Source of the DNA: Anaerolineales bacterium
Lineage (GTDB): Bacteria; Chloroflexota; Anaerolineae; Anaerolineales; UBA11579
Assembly: GCA_021463845.1 (NCBI GenBank)
Contig: JAJTXV010000001.1
Span: 710,174 to 774,173 of the forward strand
Reading direction: 5' to 3'
Length of the DNA stretch: 64,000 nt
Every line of letters begins with the position of its first letter. The first letter of the stretch is position 1. Made by a program: the position numbers and the translations under genes. The notes below the pieces were generated by a model. It ran no database searches. It saw nothing but the letters and a program-made list of their open reading frames with translations, and was not told where the DNA came from. Of the stretch, positions 26,822 to 37,548 are shown piece by piece.

Positions 26822-27232
26822 CATCCCGATCGCAGCGAAGCAATCTGGTTTACTTCCTGCCCTCTCCCTAAGGGAGAGGTGCGCTGTTAGCGCGGCGAGC
26901 GCAGCAAGCGGGTGAGGATCGCGCACTACACCGCAACCCACCCGTCATTCCGAGCGAAGCGAGGAATCCTTTAGGGCAAACAAAGTCAACTTAGCATGTC
27001 CTAAAGGATTCCTCCTCGCCGCTACGCGGCTCGTTCGGAATGACATGACCCTTGCACTCGTAAGGGCGCACTGCGGTGCGCCCCAACATCGTCATTGTCA
27101 GCGGAGTAAAGAATGCGCGCCGTCCTCCGTCTTTGCGAGGAGTGCGCAGCGGAGCTGCGCCCGACGAAGCAATCCCCAGGCCTTGCAAAATGGGCTTGGA
27201 GATTGCTTCGCTTCGCTCGCAATGACGGGTCG
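26822..27232. repeat. intergenic repeat cluster (GTCATTCCGAGCG and GAAGCAATC families)
   Basis: Includes 101-bp inverted element 26944-27044 closely matching 40021-40127. Confidence 0.85.
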
Positions 27233-27319
27233 GGGCAAGGCTCGGAGCAGGTAAGGCCCAAAATGAGCCCACCTTGACAACCCTTGCATCCCTAGAACAT
27301 ATGTGCGAACATACTCCTC

Positions 27320-28534
27320 ATGGATACGCTCCAAAAAATACGCGTCGTCGGGCGCGATATGCACCTCGAATCCGACAGCGAGAATGACCAGATCTGCGCC
27401 CCCGTGGTCGACGGCCGCCAGCTACCCGCCCGCCCCGTCGCCACCATCCCCATCAGCGAGGTCGCCCTGCCTGGCGGCCGCAAGATGAAAGTGGTCAAGA
27501 GCATGCTCACCACCGCCTGCGAGCGCAACTGCAACTACTGCCCATTCCGCGCCGGCCGCAGCAAAATGCAGCGCATCACCATCAAGCCCGACGAAATGGC
27601 CCAGGTCTCCTACCAGGCCTACCGCCAGCGTCTCGTCGAGGGCCTCTTCCTCAGCTCCGGCATCATCAAGGGCGGCGTCACCACCCAGGACAAGCTGATC
27701 GACACGGCCGAAATTCTGCGCAACAAGCTCAGCTTCCGCGGCTACCTGCACCTCAAGATCATGCCGGGGGCTGACCGTGACCAGGTGCGCCGCTCCATGC
27801 AGCTGGCCGACCGCATCTCGGTCAATCTCGAAGGCGCCAACGCCCAGCGTCTGGCCACCCTGGCGCCCATGAAGAAGTTCGCCGACGAGCTGCTCACTCC
27901 GCTCAAGTGGGCGCAGGAGATCCGCGCCAACGAGGCGCCCAGCTCCACCTGGAACGGGCGCTGGGCCAGCTCGGTCACCCAGTTCGTCGTGGGCGGCGCA
28001 GACGAGACCGATGTTGAGCTGGTCTCGACCTCCGAATACCTGTATCACGAGCTCAAACTCAAGCGCACCTACTACTCAGCCTTCTCGCCGATCATCGACA
28101 CCCCGCTGGAGAATCACCGCCCGGAGAATCCCTGGCGCGAACACCGCCTCTACCAGGCCTCCTTCCTGCTGCGTGACTACGGCTTCGCCATGGAGGAACT
28201 GCCCTTCAACCAAAGCGGCAACCTGCCACTCAACAAAGACCCCAAAACCGCCTGGGCCGAGCAGACCTTGCTGCACAAGCCGGTCGAGCTCAATACCGCC
28301 AGCCGTGAGCAGCTGCTGCTGGTGCCTGGCATCGGCCCCAAGAGTGCGGATGCGATCCTGCGCGCCCGCCGCCTGCATGCCATCACCAGCCTGGAGCAAC
28401 TCAAGCAGCTTGGCATCGTGCCCAAGCGCAGCGCACCGTTCGTGCTGCTCAACGGCCGCCAGCCCAGCTTCCAGCCGCGTTTGATGGACATGGCCGAGCC
28501 CACCCCGCAGCTGCGCCCGCGCTTCCCCGGTTAG
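27320..28534 (+). CDS. putative DNA modification/repair radical SAM protein with C-terminal helix-hairpin-helix
   Basis: CX3CX2C motif TTACERNCNYCPFRAGRS; HhH NTASREQLLLVPGIGPKSADAILRARRLHAITSLEQLKQLG; matches TIGR03916-type architecture from memory. Confidence 0.85.
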   Translation: MDTLQKIRVVGRDMHLESDSENDQICAPVVDGRQLPARPVATIPISEVALPGGRKMKVVKSMLTTACERNCNYCPFRAGRSKMQRITIKPDEMAQVSYQAYRQRLVEGLFLSSGIIKGGVTTQDKLIDTAEILRNKLSFRGYLHLKIMPGADRDQVRRSMQLADRISVNLEGANAQRLATLAPMKKFADELLTPLKWAQEIRANEAPSSTWNGRWASSVTQFVVGGADETDVELVSTSEYLYHELKLKRTYYSAFSPIIDTPLENHRPENPWREHRLYQASFLLRDYGFAMEELPFNQSGNLPLNKDPKTAWAEQTLLHKPVELNTASREQLLLVPGIGPKSADAILRARRLHAITSLEQLKQLGIVPKRSAPFVLLNGRQPSFQPRLMDMAEPTPQLRPRFPG

Positions 28535-28643
28535 CGATGCTGATTAAAATCAAGTGACTAAGAGGATTCGTAATTGGCAATTGGTAATTAAGTCTCTAAT
28601 CTCAAATCTCTGATCCTCTAATTACCAATTACTATTACCAACT

Positions 28644-29375
28644 ATGCCAGGCCGCTTCACCCTCACCGCCAGCCCAGACCTCATCCGGGACACTTTCCCC
28701 TGGCTCAATGTGCCAGCCCAGCTTGCCCCGCGCTACAACATCGCCCCCACCCAACCCGTCGCCGTCGTCCTCAACGATGGCAGCAACCAAGTAGACTTCG
28801 TCAACTGGGGCCTCATCCCCTCCTTCAGCAGCGGTGGCAAGATGACCTCGCTGCTCATCAACGCCCGCTCCGAAGGCATCACCCGCACGCCTGCCTTCCG
28901 CGGCCCCTTCCGTTACCGCCGCTGCATCGTGCTGGCGGATGGCATCTTCGAATGGGTCAAGTTCCCCCGCAAACGTGAGAAGGTGCCCTATTGGGTGCAC
29001 ATGAAATCACGCCGCCCGTTTGCGCTGGCCGGCGTGTGGGATAGCTGGCTCTCGATGGACGGCTCTGAGATCAAGACTTGCGCCACCATCACCTGCGAGC
29101 CCAACGCGCTGGTCAAGCAAATTCACCACCGCATGGGCGTCATCCTGCCCGCCGAGCACATCGCTGCCTGGCTGCAGCCCGGTGAAGCCACCGACCCCAA
29201 AGCCCTGCAAGCCCTGCTGCAGCCCTACCCGCCCGACGAGATGACCTATCACCAGGTCACCCCCATCGTCAGCAGCGCGGTCAACGATGTGCCCGAGTGC
29301 ATCGCCCCGCTGCCATTTGACCCGCCGCACGAAAAGATCCTGGAACAAAACTTTGGAGAGAAACGTGAACGTTGA
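28644..29375 (+). CDS. SRAP (HMCES/YedK-like) domain protein with Cys2 to Pro substitution
   Basis: MPGRFTL...RYNIAPTQPVAVV...NWGLIPSF...INARSEGI...RYRRCIVLADGIFEWVKFPRKREKVPYWVHM...IHHRMGVILP; normal family N-terminus is MCGR. Confidence 0.92.
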   Translation: MPGRFTLTASPDLIRDTFPWLNVPAQLAPRYNIAPTQPVAVVLNDGSNQVDFVNWGLIPSFSSGGKMTSLLINARSEGITRTPAFRGPFRYRRCIVLADGIFEWVKFPRKREKVPYWVHMKSRRPFALAGVWDSWLSMDGSEIKTCATITCEPNALVKQIHHRMGVILPAEHIAAWLQPGEATDPKALQALLQPYPPDEMTYHQVTPIVSSAVNDVPECIAPLPFDPPHEKILEQNFGEKRER

Positions 29376-29859
29376 AGCCTTCCGCACCTTGTATGACTAT
29401 CACATCAGCGAGAACCGCAAGATCTGGGAGCGCCACCTCGCCAACCTGCCCGAAGAGGTCTGGACCCAGCCGCTGGACTATTCCATGGGCTCGCTGCGCA
29501 CGCAGATCGCCCACCTGATCCGGGTTGACCACATCTGGTTCCTCGACCTCGGCGCGCCGATGCCCGAAGAAGAGATCGACGAAAAGAACCCCGGCAAAGA
29601 CCGCCCGGCCCTGCGCGCCTATTGGGATCAGGTGGAAGAGGCGATGCGCACGTATATCAACGGCCTTACCGAGGAAATATTGGCGAGCAAACCGCTGCAG
29701 GGTGAAGACGCCGGACTGGCCGTATGGCAAGTGCTGCTGCACGTCGCCAACCACGGCACAGACCACCGCGCCCAGATCCTGCGCGCCCTGCACGACGCAG
29801 GCGAGAAGACCGGCCCGCAAGACCTGGTCTTTTACCTCTACGACCAGCAGCAGAAATAG
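29365..29859 (+). CDS. DinB family protein
   Basis: GTG start overlapping SRAP stop by 11 nt with upstream GGAGAG; RTLYDYHISENRKIWERHLANLP...IAHLIRVDHIWF...LLHVANHGTDHRAQILRALHDAG. Confidence 0.88.
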   Translation: MNVEAFRTLYDYHISENRKIWERHLANLPEEVWTQPLDYSMGSLRTQIAHLIRVDHIWFLDLGAPMPEEEIDEKNPGKDRPALRAYWDQVEEAMRTYINGLTEEILASKPLQGEDAGLAVWQVLLHVANHGTDHRAQILRALHDAGEKTGPQDLVFYLYDQQQK

Positions 29860-29877
29860 CATGCTCTTAAGCCAGGC

Positions 29878-30210
29878 ATGCTGCGCCCACCACCCGTCAT
29901 TGCGAGCGCAGCGAAGCAATCCCCAAACCATTAGCCGTGCATCCCGAGCGCAGCGAGGGATCCTCATATACTGAACTGGCAACCAATGCTATGTTGCAAA
30001 TACGTTAGGGGCGCACCGCAGTGCGCCCACCTTTCCGTCATCCCGAGCGCAGCGAAGCAATCCCCAAGCCATTAGTCGTGCATCCCGAGCGCAGCGAGGG
30101 ATCCTCATGCACTCAACTGGCAACCAACGTCGTGCTACAAAAACGTAGGGGCGCAGCATGCTGCGCCCACCCTTCCGTCATTGCGAGCGTAGCGAAGCAA
30201 TCCCCAAGCC
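29878..30210. repeat. tandem ~140-bp repeat, about 2.3 copies
   Basis: Units begin at 29896, 30037 and 30177 with GTCATTGCGAGCG(C/T)AGCGAAGCAATCCCCAA... Confidence 0.88.
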
Positions 30211-30221
30211 AATTAAGCAAA

Positions 30222-30252
30222 AAGAGGCAGCCGATCGGCTGCCTCTTTTATC
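30222..30252. terminator. intrinsic terminator of valS
   Basis: AAAAAGAGGCAGCCGATCGGCTGCCTCTTTTA. Confidence 0.85.
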
Positions 30253-30256
30253 TCGT

Positions 30257-32992
<2,736 letters not shown>

Positions 32993-32999
32993 GCTTCTC

Positions 33000-33265
33000 C
33001 TTAAACAAAAACGCCCTCATGAATATGAGGACGGAAGGCGCTCCGCGGTACCACCTCGATTCCACGCTTGCATTGCACGCGCAGCTCTCTGTTCGCGTTA
33101 TCGGGCGAACCCGTGCTGGTCTAGTAAAGCCGTCCGGCTCGTTCTTCAGCAACCTGTCGCCGGGCGACCTTCTGCGGGTCCTGCTGCAAAGGCTCTCAGC
33201 AATGCGCCTTTGTTCCTGTCAGCGGTGGCCGCGTACTCTTCCCGGCAGGCGTATGAAACTAGACG
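33000..33265 (-). promoter_or_regulatory. T-box leader (tRNA-dependent transcription attenuator) of valS
   Basis: Reverse complement has AGGTGGTACCGCGG T-box antiterminator motif (33043-33056), GAAGAGTA and GCTGAGAG stem I motifs, terminator CGTCCTCAT-ATTC-ATGAGGGCG-TTTTTGTTT, valS ATG just downstream. Confidence 0.92.
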
Positions 33266-33386
33266 CATTATACAACACGCGCTTACCCTTCGCGGGCCGA
33301 CAAGATTGTGAAATACGCCACTTTCCTTGACTTGCCTCTGCCCGTGTGCTATCTTGCACCCGCTATCACAAACCGGAGGCACAGCA

Positions 33387-34244
33387 GTGCAACACGAGCG
33401 CATCGCAGAAAACGTCTATTTCTTTCAAAGTGAACTCTACGCCCAGGTCACCGCGGGCGTCATCACCGGCCCCGATATGGCCGTGGTCATCGACACCCTG
33501 GCCCTGCCCGAAGAGACCCGCCAGATGCGCCGTTTCATCGAACGAGAGCTGCGCGTACCCGTACGCTACGTCATCAACACCCACTACCATGCTGACCACA
33601 GCTGGGGCAACAGCCAGTTTCCCGAAGCGACGATCATCGGGCACACCAAGTGCCACGAGTTCCTGAACACCCGCGGCCGCGCCTCGCTGGAGGCTGAGAA
33701 GAAGGACAACACCGCCCTGCGCGAGGTTGAGATCGCCCTGCCCTCCGTGACCTTTGACGAAGGCCAGATGGACCTGCAGGTTGGGAAGAAGAACCTCAGC
33801 CTGTTTCCCTTCCCCGGCCACAGCGCCGACTCGATTGCCGTACTGGTGGAGGAAGACCGCATCCTGTTCTGCGGTGACACCTTCATGCCGCTGCCCGTGC
33901 TGTGGGATGGCGACGTCAATGACACGATGGCCTCACTCAAGAAGCTGCCCAAGCTGGGCCTCGAGAACCTGGTGCCCGGCCACGGCGAGATCGTGCTGCG
34001 CGGCGAGATCGACGCGGCCGTAAAGGGCAACCTGGACTACCTGAACAAGATCACCAAGGCCGTACGCGCCGCCGCCCGCCGCCGTTACCCGCTGGATGTG
34101 CTCGAAACAGTGCACGTGGAGGATTGCGGCAAGAGCCGCGTGCTGATCGCCGGCATGGCCGAGCAGCTGCACCAGCGCAACATGGTTGCGCTGTTCTACC
34201 AACTCTACGGCAAGCTACCCGAAGGCTCCGCAACCGACGACTAA
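33387..34244 (+). CDS. MBL-fold metallo-hydrolase
   Basis: TGPDMAVVIDTL, NTHYHADHSWGNSQFPEATIIGH, PFPGHSADSIAVLVEEDRILFCGD, PGHGEIV; GTG start with GGAGG RBS and TTGACT-17-TATCTT promoter. Confidence 0.93.
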   Translation: MQHERIAENVYFFQSELYAQVTAGVITGPDMAVVIDTLALPEETRQMRRFIERELRVPVRYVINTHYHADHSWGNSQFPEATIIGHTKCHEFLNTRGRASLEAEKKDNTALREVEIALPSVTFDEGQMDLQVGKKNLSLFPFPGHSADSIAVLVEEDRILFCGDTFMPLPVLWDGDVNDTMASLKKLPKLGLENLVPGHGEIVLRGEIDAAVKGNLDYLNKITKAVRAAARRRYPLDVLETVHVEDCGKSRVLIAGMAEQLHQRNMVALFYQLYGKLPEGSATDD

Positions 34245-34246
34245 CC

Positions 34247-34278
34247 AAAAGACCCATGCTGCGCATGGGGTCTTTTTA
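34247..34278. terminator. intrinsic terminator between convergent genes
   Basis: AAAAGACCCATGCTGCGCATGGGGTCTTTTTA. Confidence 0.8.
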
Positions 34279-34692
34279 TGTGGCCAGTTCCAGCTCGGCC
34301 ACCTGTCCATCATCAAGCATGAAAGCCCGGCAGGCCCACTCGCTGGCTGAATCCGGCGCCCAGATCAGGTGCGCCACGCCTGGGTAGCGCGCTTCGGCCA
34401 GATCCGTTTGCGATGGATGCGGCGGCCCGTTGGGATGCGAGTGGAAGATGGCCAGCAGTCGCCAGCCGCGCCGCTCGATCTCCATGAACGCCTCCAGCTG
34501 CTGGCGCGGCTGCAGGCTGTAATGGGTCGGGCTGGCTAACTCATTCTCGATCAGGAAGACGTGCACGCTCTCGCCCCCGTCCGCGGTCTCCAGGCCCGCG
34601 GCTACTAAGCCGCACGCTTCCAGCGGGCTGCAGGCGGCCACATGCGCCGCCATCTGTTGCATATGCTGCGGCGCGATGAGCAGGCGTTGCAT
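34276..34692 (-). CDS. JAMM/MPN (Mov34-PAD1) metalloprotease-like protein
   Basis: PLEACGL with catalytic Glu; FHSHPNGPPHPSQTD fits HxHx7Sx2D JAMM motif. Confidence 0.92.
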   Translation of the reverse strand: MQRLLIAPQHMQQMAAHVAACSPLEACGLVAAGLETADGGESVHVFLIENELASPTHYSLQPRQQLEAFMEIERRGWRLLAIFHSHPNGPPHPSQTDLAEARYPGVAHLIWAPDSASEWACRAFMLDDGQVAELELAT

Positions 34693-35501
34693 TACACCAG
34701 GACAGCCAGTACGAAGAATACGGCCAGCGCCACGGCGGGCTCACGCGCCGCAGTGCGCCAATCTTGCTCGGCGTTCAAATTGGCCATGAAGTTATTGAGC
34801 CCAAACAGCGCGCCCAGCAGCAGCAAACCATAGCCCAACGGCGAGACGGGCAAATAATGCAGCACCGCTGCCAGTTGCACAACCACAAAGGTCATGCCCA
34901 GCAGTTGCAGCGAATGCCAGGTCTCCACACTGCGCAGCAGGTTCAGCCGCGTGCCGGCCAGGAACGCGCCCAGCCCCACCGCCGGCAGCGCCAGGAACAG
35001 GCGCAGGCCCAGCCCGCGCACGCTAATGGCCAGCATCAGGAACAGGATCAGCGACAAGGTGCTCAATGCCATGCTCACCGCGCTGTACAGCCGGCCCTCT
35101 TCGGACACGCTGTTGTATTCGGCCAGCAGAATTGCTAGCAGCAGCAAAGCGCATACCAGAAAAGCGACCCACCAGCTGGTGGTGAAAGGCAGATTGCTCA
35201 ATACCAGCGCCAGCACCCAGGCGGTCATGGCCGGCAGCAACCAGTGGCTGTAGGTGGTGCGCTCGCCCAGGGCCGGATGATCGCGCAGCAGCCAGTCAGC
35301 CCCGGCCGCGGTCAGGCCGGCCACCAGCACCGCCAGCAGGGTGTTCAAGCCCAGCCGGATCGGCAGCAGCACGCCGATGAATTCCCAATTTAGCGTGATC
35401 GGCGGCACCTGCACAAAGCGCACGGCCACATAGGCCAACAGGATCACGGCCATCACGGCGCTCAGTCGTTCGCGGTTGGGCAACAAGCCGGCAGACAGCA
35501 T
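34692..35501 (-). CDS. integral membrane protein (269 aa)
   Basis: About 8 hydrophobic helices; ends at JAMM start (1-nt overlap). Confidence 0.7.
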   Translation of the reverse strand: MLSAGLLPNRERLSAVMAVILLAYVAVRFVQVPPITLNWEFIGVLLPIRLGLNTLLAVLVAGLTAAGADWLLRDHPALGERTTYSHWLLPAMTAWVLALVLSNLPFTTSWWVAFLVCALLLLAILLAEYNSVSEEGRLYSAVSMALSTLSLILFLMLAISVRGLGLRLFLALPAVGLGAFLAGTRLNLLRSVETWHSLQLLGMTFVVVQLAAVLHYLPVSPLGYGLLLLGALFGLNNFMANLNAEQDWRTAAREPAVALAVFFVLAVLV

Positions 35502-35562
35502 GCAGAAATTCTACTCTGCCGCCATGCGTTGAGCCGCATCAAGCTCGGATATACTCAACCGC

Positions 35563-36243
35563 ATGACTGGCGAAATGATGATGTTCCCCATTGGCACAGA
35601 CAAGCACGCGCCCGCCTACCTCAGCCTGCCGCCTGGCGGCAGCGGCCCGGCCGTGGTCATTATCCAGGAATGGTGGGGCCTCGTCGGCCACATCAAAGAC
35701 GTAGCCGACCGCCTGGCCGCCGAAGGCTTTGTGGTTCTGGCGCCCGACCTGTACCACGGGGCCTCCTCCACCGAGCCCGACGAGGCTCGCAAGCTGGCCA
35801 TGGCGCTCGACCGCCACCGCGCCATCGCCGAGATCACCGCCGCGGCAGACTACCTTCGCAATCTCACCAGCGTGGAACCCAAGAAAGTTGGCATCATGGG
35901 CTGGTGCATGGGCGGCGCTCTGGCGCTCTCGGCGGCCGCCCACAGCGGCGCCTTCGATGCGGTGGTGTGCTTCTACGGCCGCCCGCTCGAAGCCGGCGAC
36001 GCCGCCAAACTGCGCACCCCTACCCTGGGCATCTATGGCGAGCTGGACACAGGCATCCCACTAAGCCTGGTGCAGGCTTTTGACGCCGAGCTGGAGAAGG
36101 CCGGCACGCCGCACCACATCCACACCTACGCCGGGGCCGAACACGCCTTCTTCAACAATGACCGCCCCGAGGTCTACCACCCCGAAGCCTCGGCAGACGC
36201 CTGGCAGCGCACGCTGGCCTGGCTGCGCCAATACCTGGCCTAG
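35563..36243 (+). CDS. dienelactone hydrolase family protein
   Basis: AVVIIQEWWGLVGHIKDVADRLAAEGFVVLAPDLY, GIMGWCMGGALAL, YAGAEHAFFND. Confidence 0.95.
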   Translation: MTGEMMMFPIGTDKHAPAYLSLPPGGSGPAVVIIQEWWGLVGHIKDVADRLAAEGFVVLAPDLYHGASSTEPDEARKLAMALDRHRAIAEITAAADYLRNLTSVEPKKVGIMGWCMGGALALSAAAHSGAFDAVVCFYGRPLEAGDAAKLRTPTLGIYGELDTGIPLSLVQAFDAELEKAGTPHHIHTYAGAEHAFFNNDRPEVYHPEASADAWQRTLAWLRQYLA

Positions 36244-36245
36244 CC

Positions 36246-36608
36246 ATGAGCACGCCGCGGCAGCAGTTCGGCCGCTGGGGCGAGCAAGCCGCCGCCAGCT
36301 ACCTGCAAGCCCGCGGCTACACCCTGCTGGCCCACAACCTGCGCACGCCCCACGGCGAGATCGATCTGCTGATGAGCAAAGACGGCAGTCTTATCTTTGT
36401 AGAAGTCAAAACCCGGCGCAGCACTCAGTTCGGGCCGCCGGAGGGATCGGTCACGCGCACCAAGCAAGCCCATCTGATCGCCGCCGCTGAAGCCCACATG
36501 CAAAGCCAGCCCGCCGAGACCGACTGGCGTATTGATGTCATCGCGGTCTACCGCCAGCCCAGCGGCGAAATTGAGATCACCCACTTCGAGAATGCGGTCA
36601 GTGGCTGA
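36246..36608 (+). CDS. YraN family (UPF0102) nuclease-fold protein
   Basis: RQQFGRWGEQAAASYLQARGYTLLAHNLRTPHGEIDLLMSKDGSLIFVEVKTRRS. Confidence 0.93.
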   Translation: MSTPRQQFGRWGEQAAASYLQARGYTLLAHNLRTPHGEIDLLMSKDGSLIFVEVKTRRSTQFGPPEGSVTRTKQAHLIAAAEAHMQSQPAETDWRIDVIAVYRQPSGEIEITHFENAVSG

Positions 36609-37542
36609 GCCCAAGCCCCCGCTCATCGCCATTCTCGGCCCCACCGCGGTGGGCAAGACCGAGACCGCCATCGCCATCGCCGAGCGTTGGCATGGCGAGA
36701 TCGTCTCGGCCGATTCGCGCCTGCTCTACCGCGGCATGGATATTGGGACGGCCAAGCCCTCCGCCGCTGAGCTGGCCCGCGTGCCGCACCATCTCATTGA
36801 TATTGCCAATCCAGACGAGACGCTGAGCCTGGCCGTCTTCCAGCAGCAGGCTGCCGCGGCCATCGCCAGCATTCATGGGCGCGGAAAGTTACCGTTGCTG
36901 GTCGGAGGCACGGGGCAATACATCCAGGCCATTCTCGATGGCTGGGTGCCGCCGGCCCTGCCGCCCCAGCCCGCCCTGCGCGCTGCGCTGGAAGGCTGGG
37001 CCGAGCAGATCGGCGGGGATGGGCTGCATGCCCGCCTGGCGGTGCTCGACCCGGCCGCGGCAGCCAATATCGATCCGCGCAATGTGCGCCGCACCCTGCG
37101 TGCGCTGGAAGTTGTCTTCGCCACTGGGCGGCGCTTCAGCGCCCAGCGCGGGCAGGTGCCTTCGCCTTACCGCGTGCTCCGCCTCGGGCTCACCTGCCCG
37201 CGGACCGAGCTGTACGCCCGCATCGATGCCCGCATCGATGCCATGCTGGCCGCCGGCTGGCTGGACGAAGTCCGCCGCCTGCTGGCGGCAGGCTATTCGC
37301 CTTCGCTGCCCAGCCTCAGCGCCATTGGCTATGCGCAGTTGGCCGCCCATTTGCGCGGTGAACTCACGCTTGAACACGCCGTGGCCGAGATCAAGCGCCT
37401 GACGCGCAGTTTCGTGCGCCGCCAATACGCCTGGTTCAAACCGGCCGACCCTGCCATCCACTGGGTAGACCTCGGCGCCGCTGGTGCGCCGGAGGCTATA
37501 GACACTGCCATTCGTAATTTTCTCGATACACACAAGGTCTAA
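36601..37542 (+). CDS. miaA: tRNA dimethylallyltransferase
   Basis: AILGPTAVGKTETAIAIAERWHGEIVSADSRLLYRGMDIGTAKP; GTG start overlapping yraN stop. Confidence 0.95.
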   Translation: MAEPKPPLIAILGPTAVGKTETAIAIAERWHGEIVSADSRLLYRGMDIGTAKPSAAELARVPHHLIDIANPDETLSLAVFQQQAAAAIASIHGRGKLPLLVGGTGQYIQAILDGWVPPALPPQPALRAALEGWAEQIGGDGLHARLAVLDPAAAANIDPRNVRRTLRALEVVFATGRRFSAQRGQVPSPYRVLRLGLTCPRTELYARIDARIDAMLAAGWLDEVRRLLAAGYSPSLPSLSAIGYAQLAAHLRGELTLEHAVAEIKRLTRSFVRRQYAWFKPADPAIHWVDLGAAGAPEAIDTAIRNFLDTHKV

Positions 37543-37548
37543 TACGAT

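Noticed and set aside
27045-27254. Short ORFs in the 26.8-27.3 kb gap
   Set aside because: Encoded entirely by dispersed intergenic repeats (SLRAKRSN, HCERSEAI-type peptides are the translated repeat)
29878-30210. Considered a CRISPR array because of regular spacing
   Set aside because: Unit is ~140 bp with internally conserved sequence and no short-repeat/unique-spacer structure; no cas genes nearby
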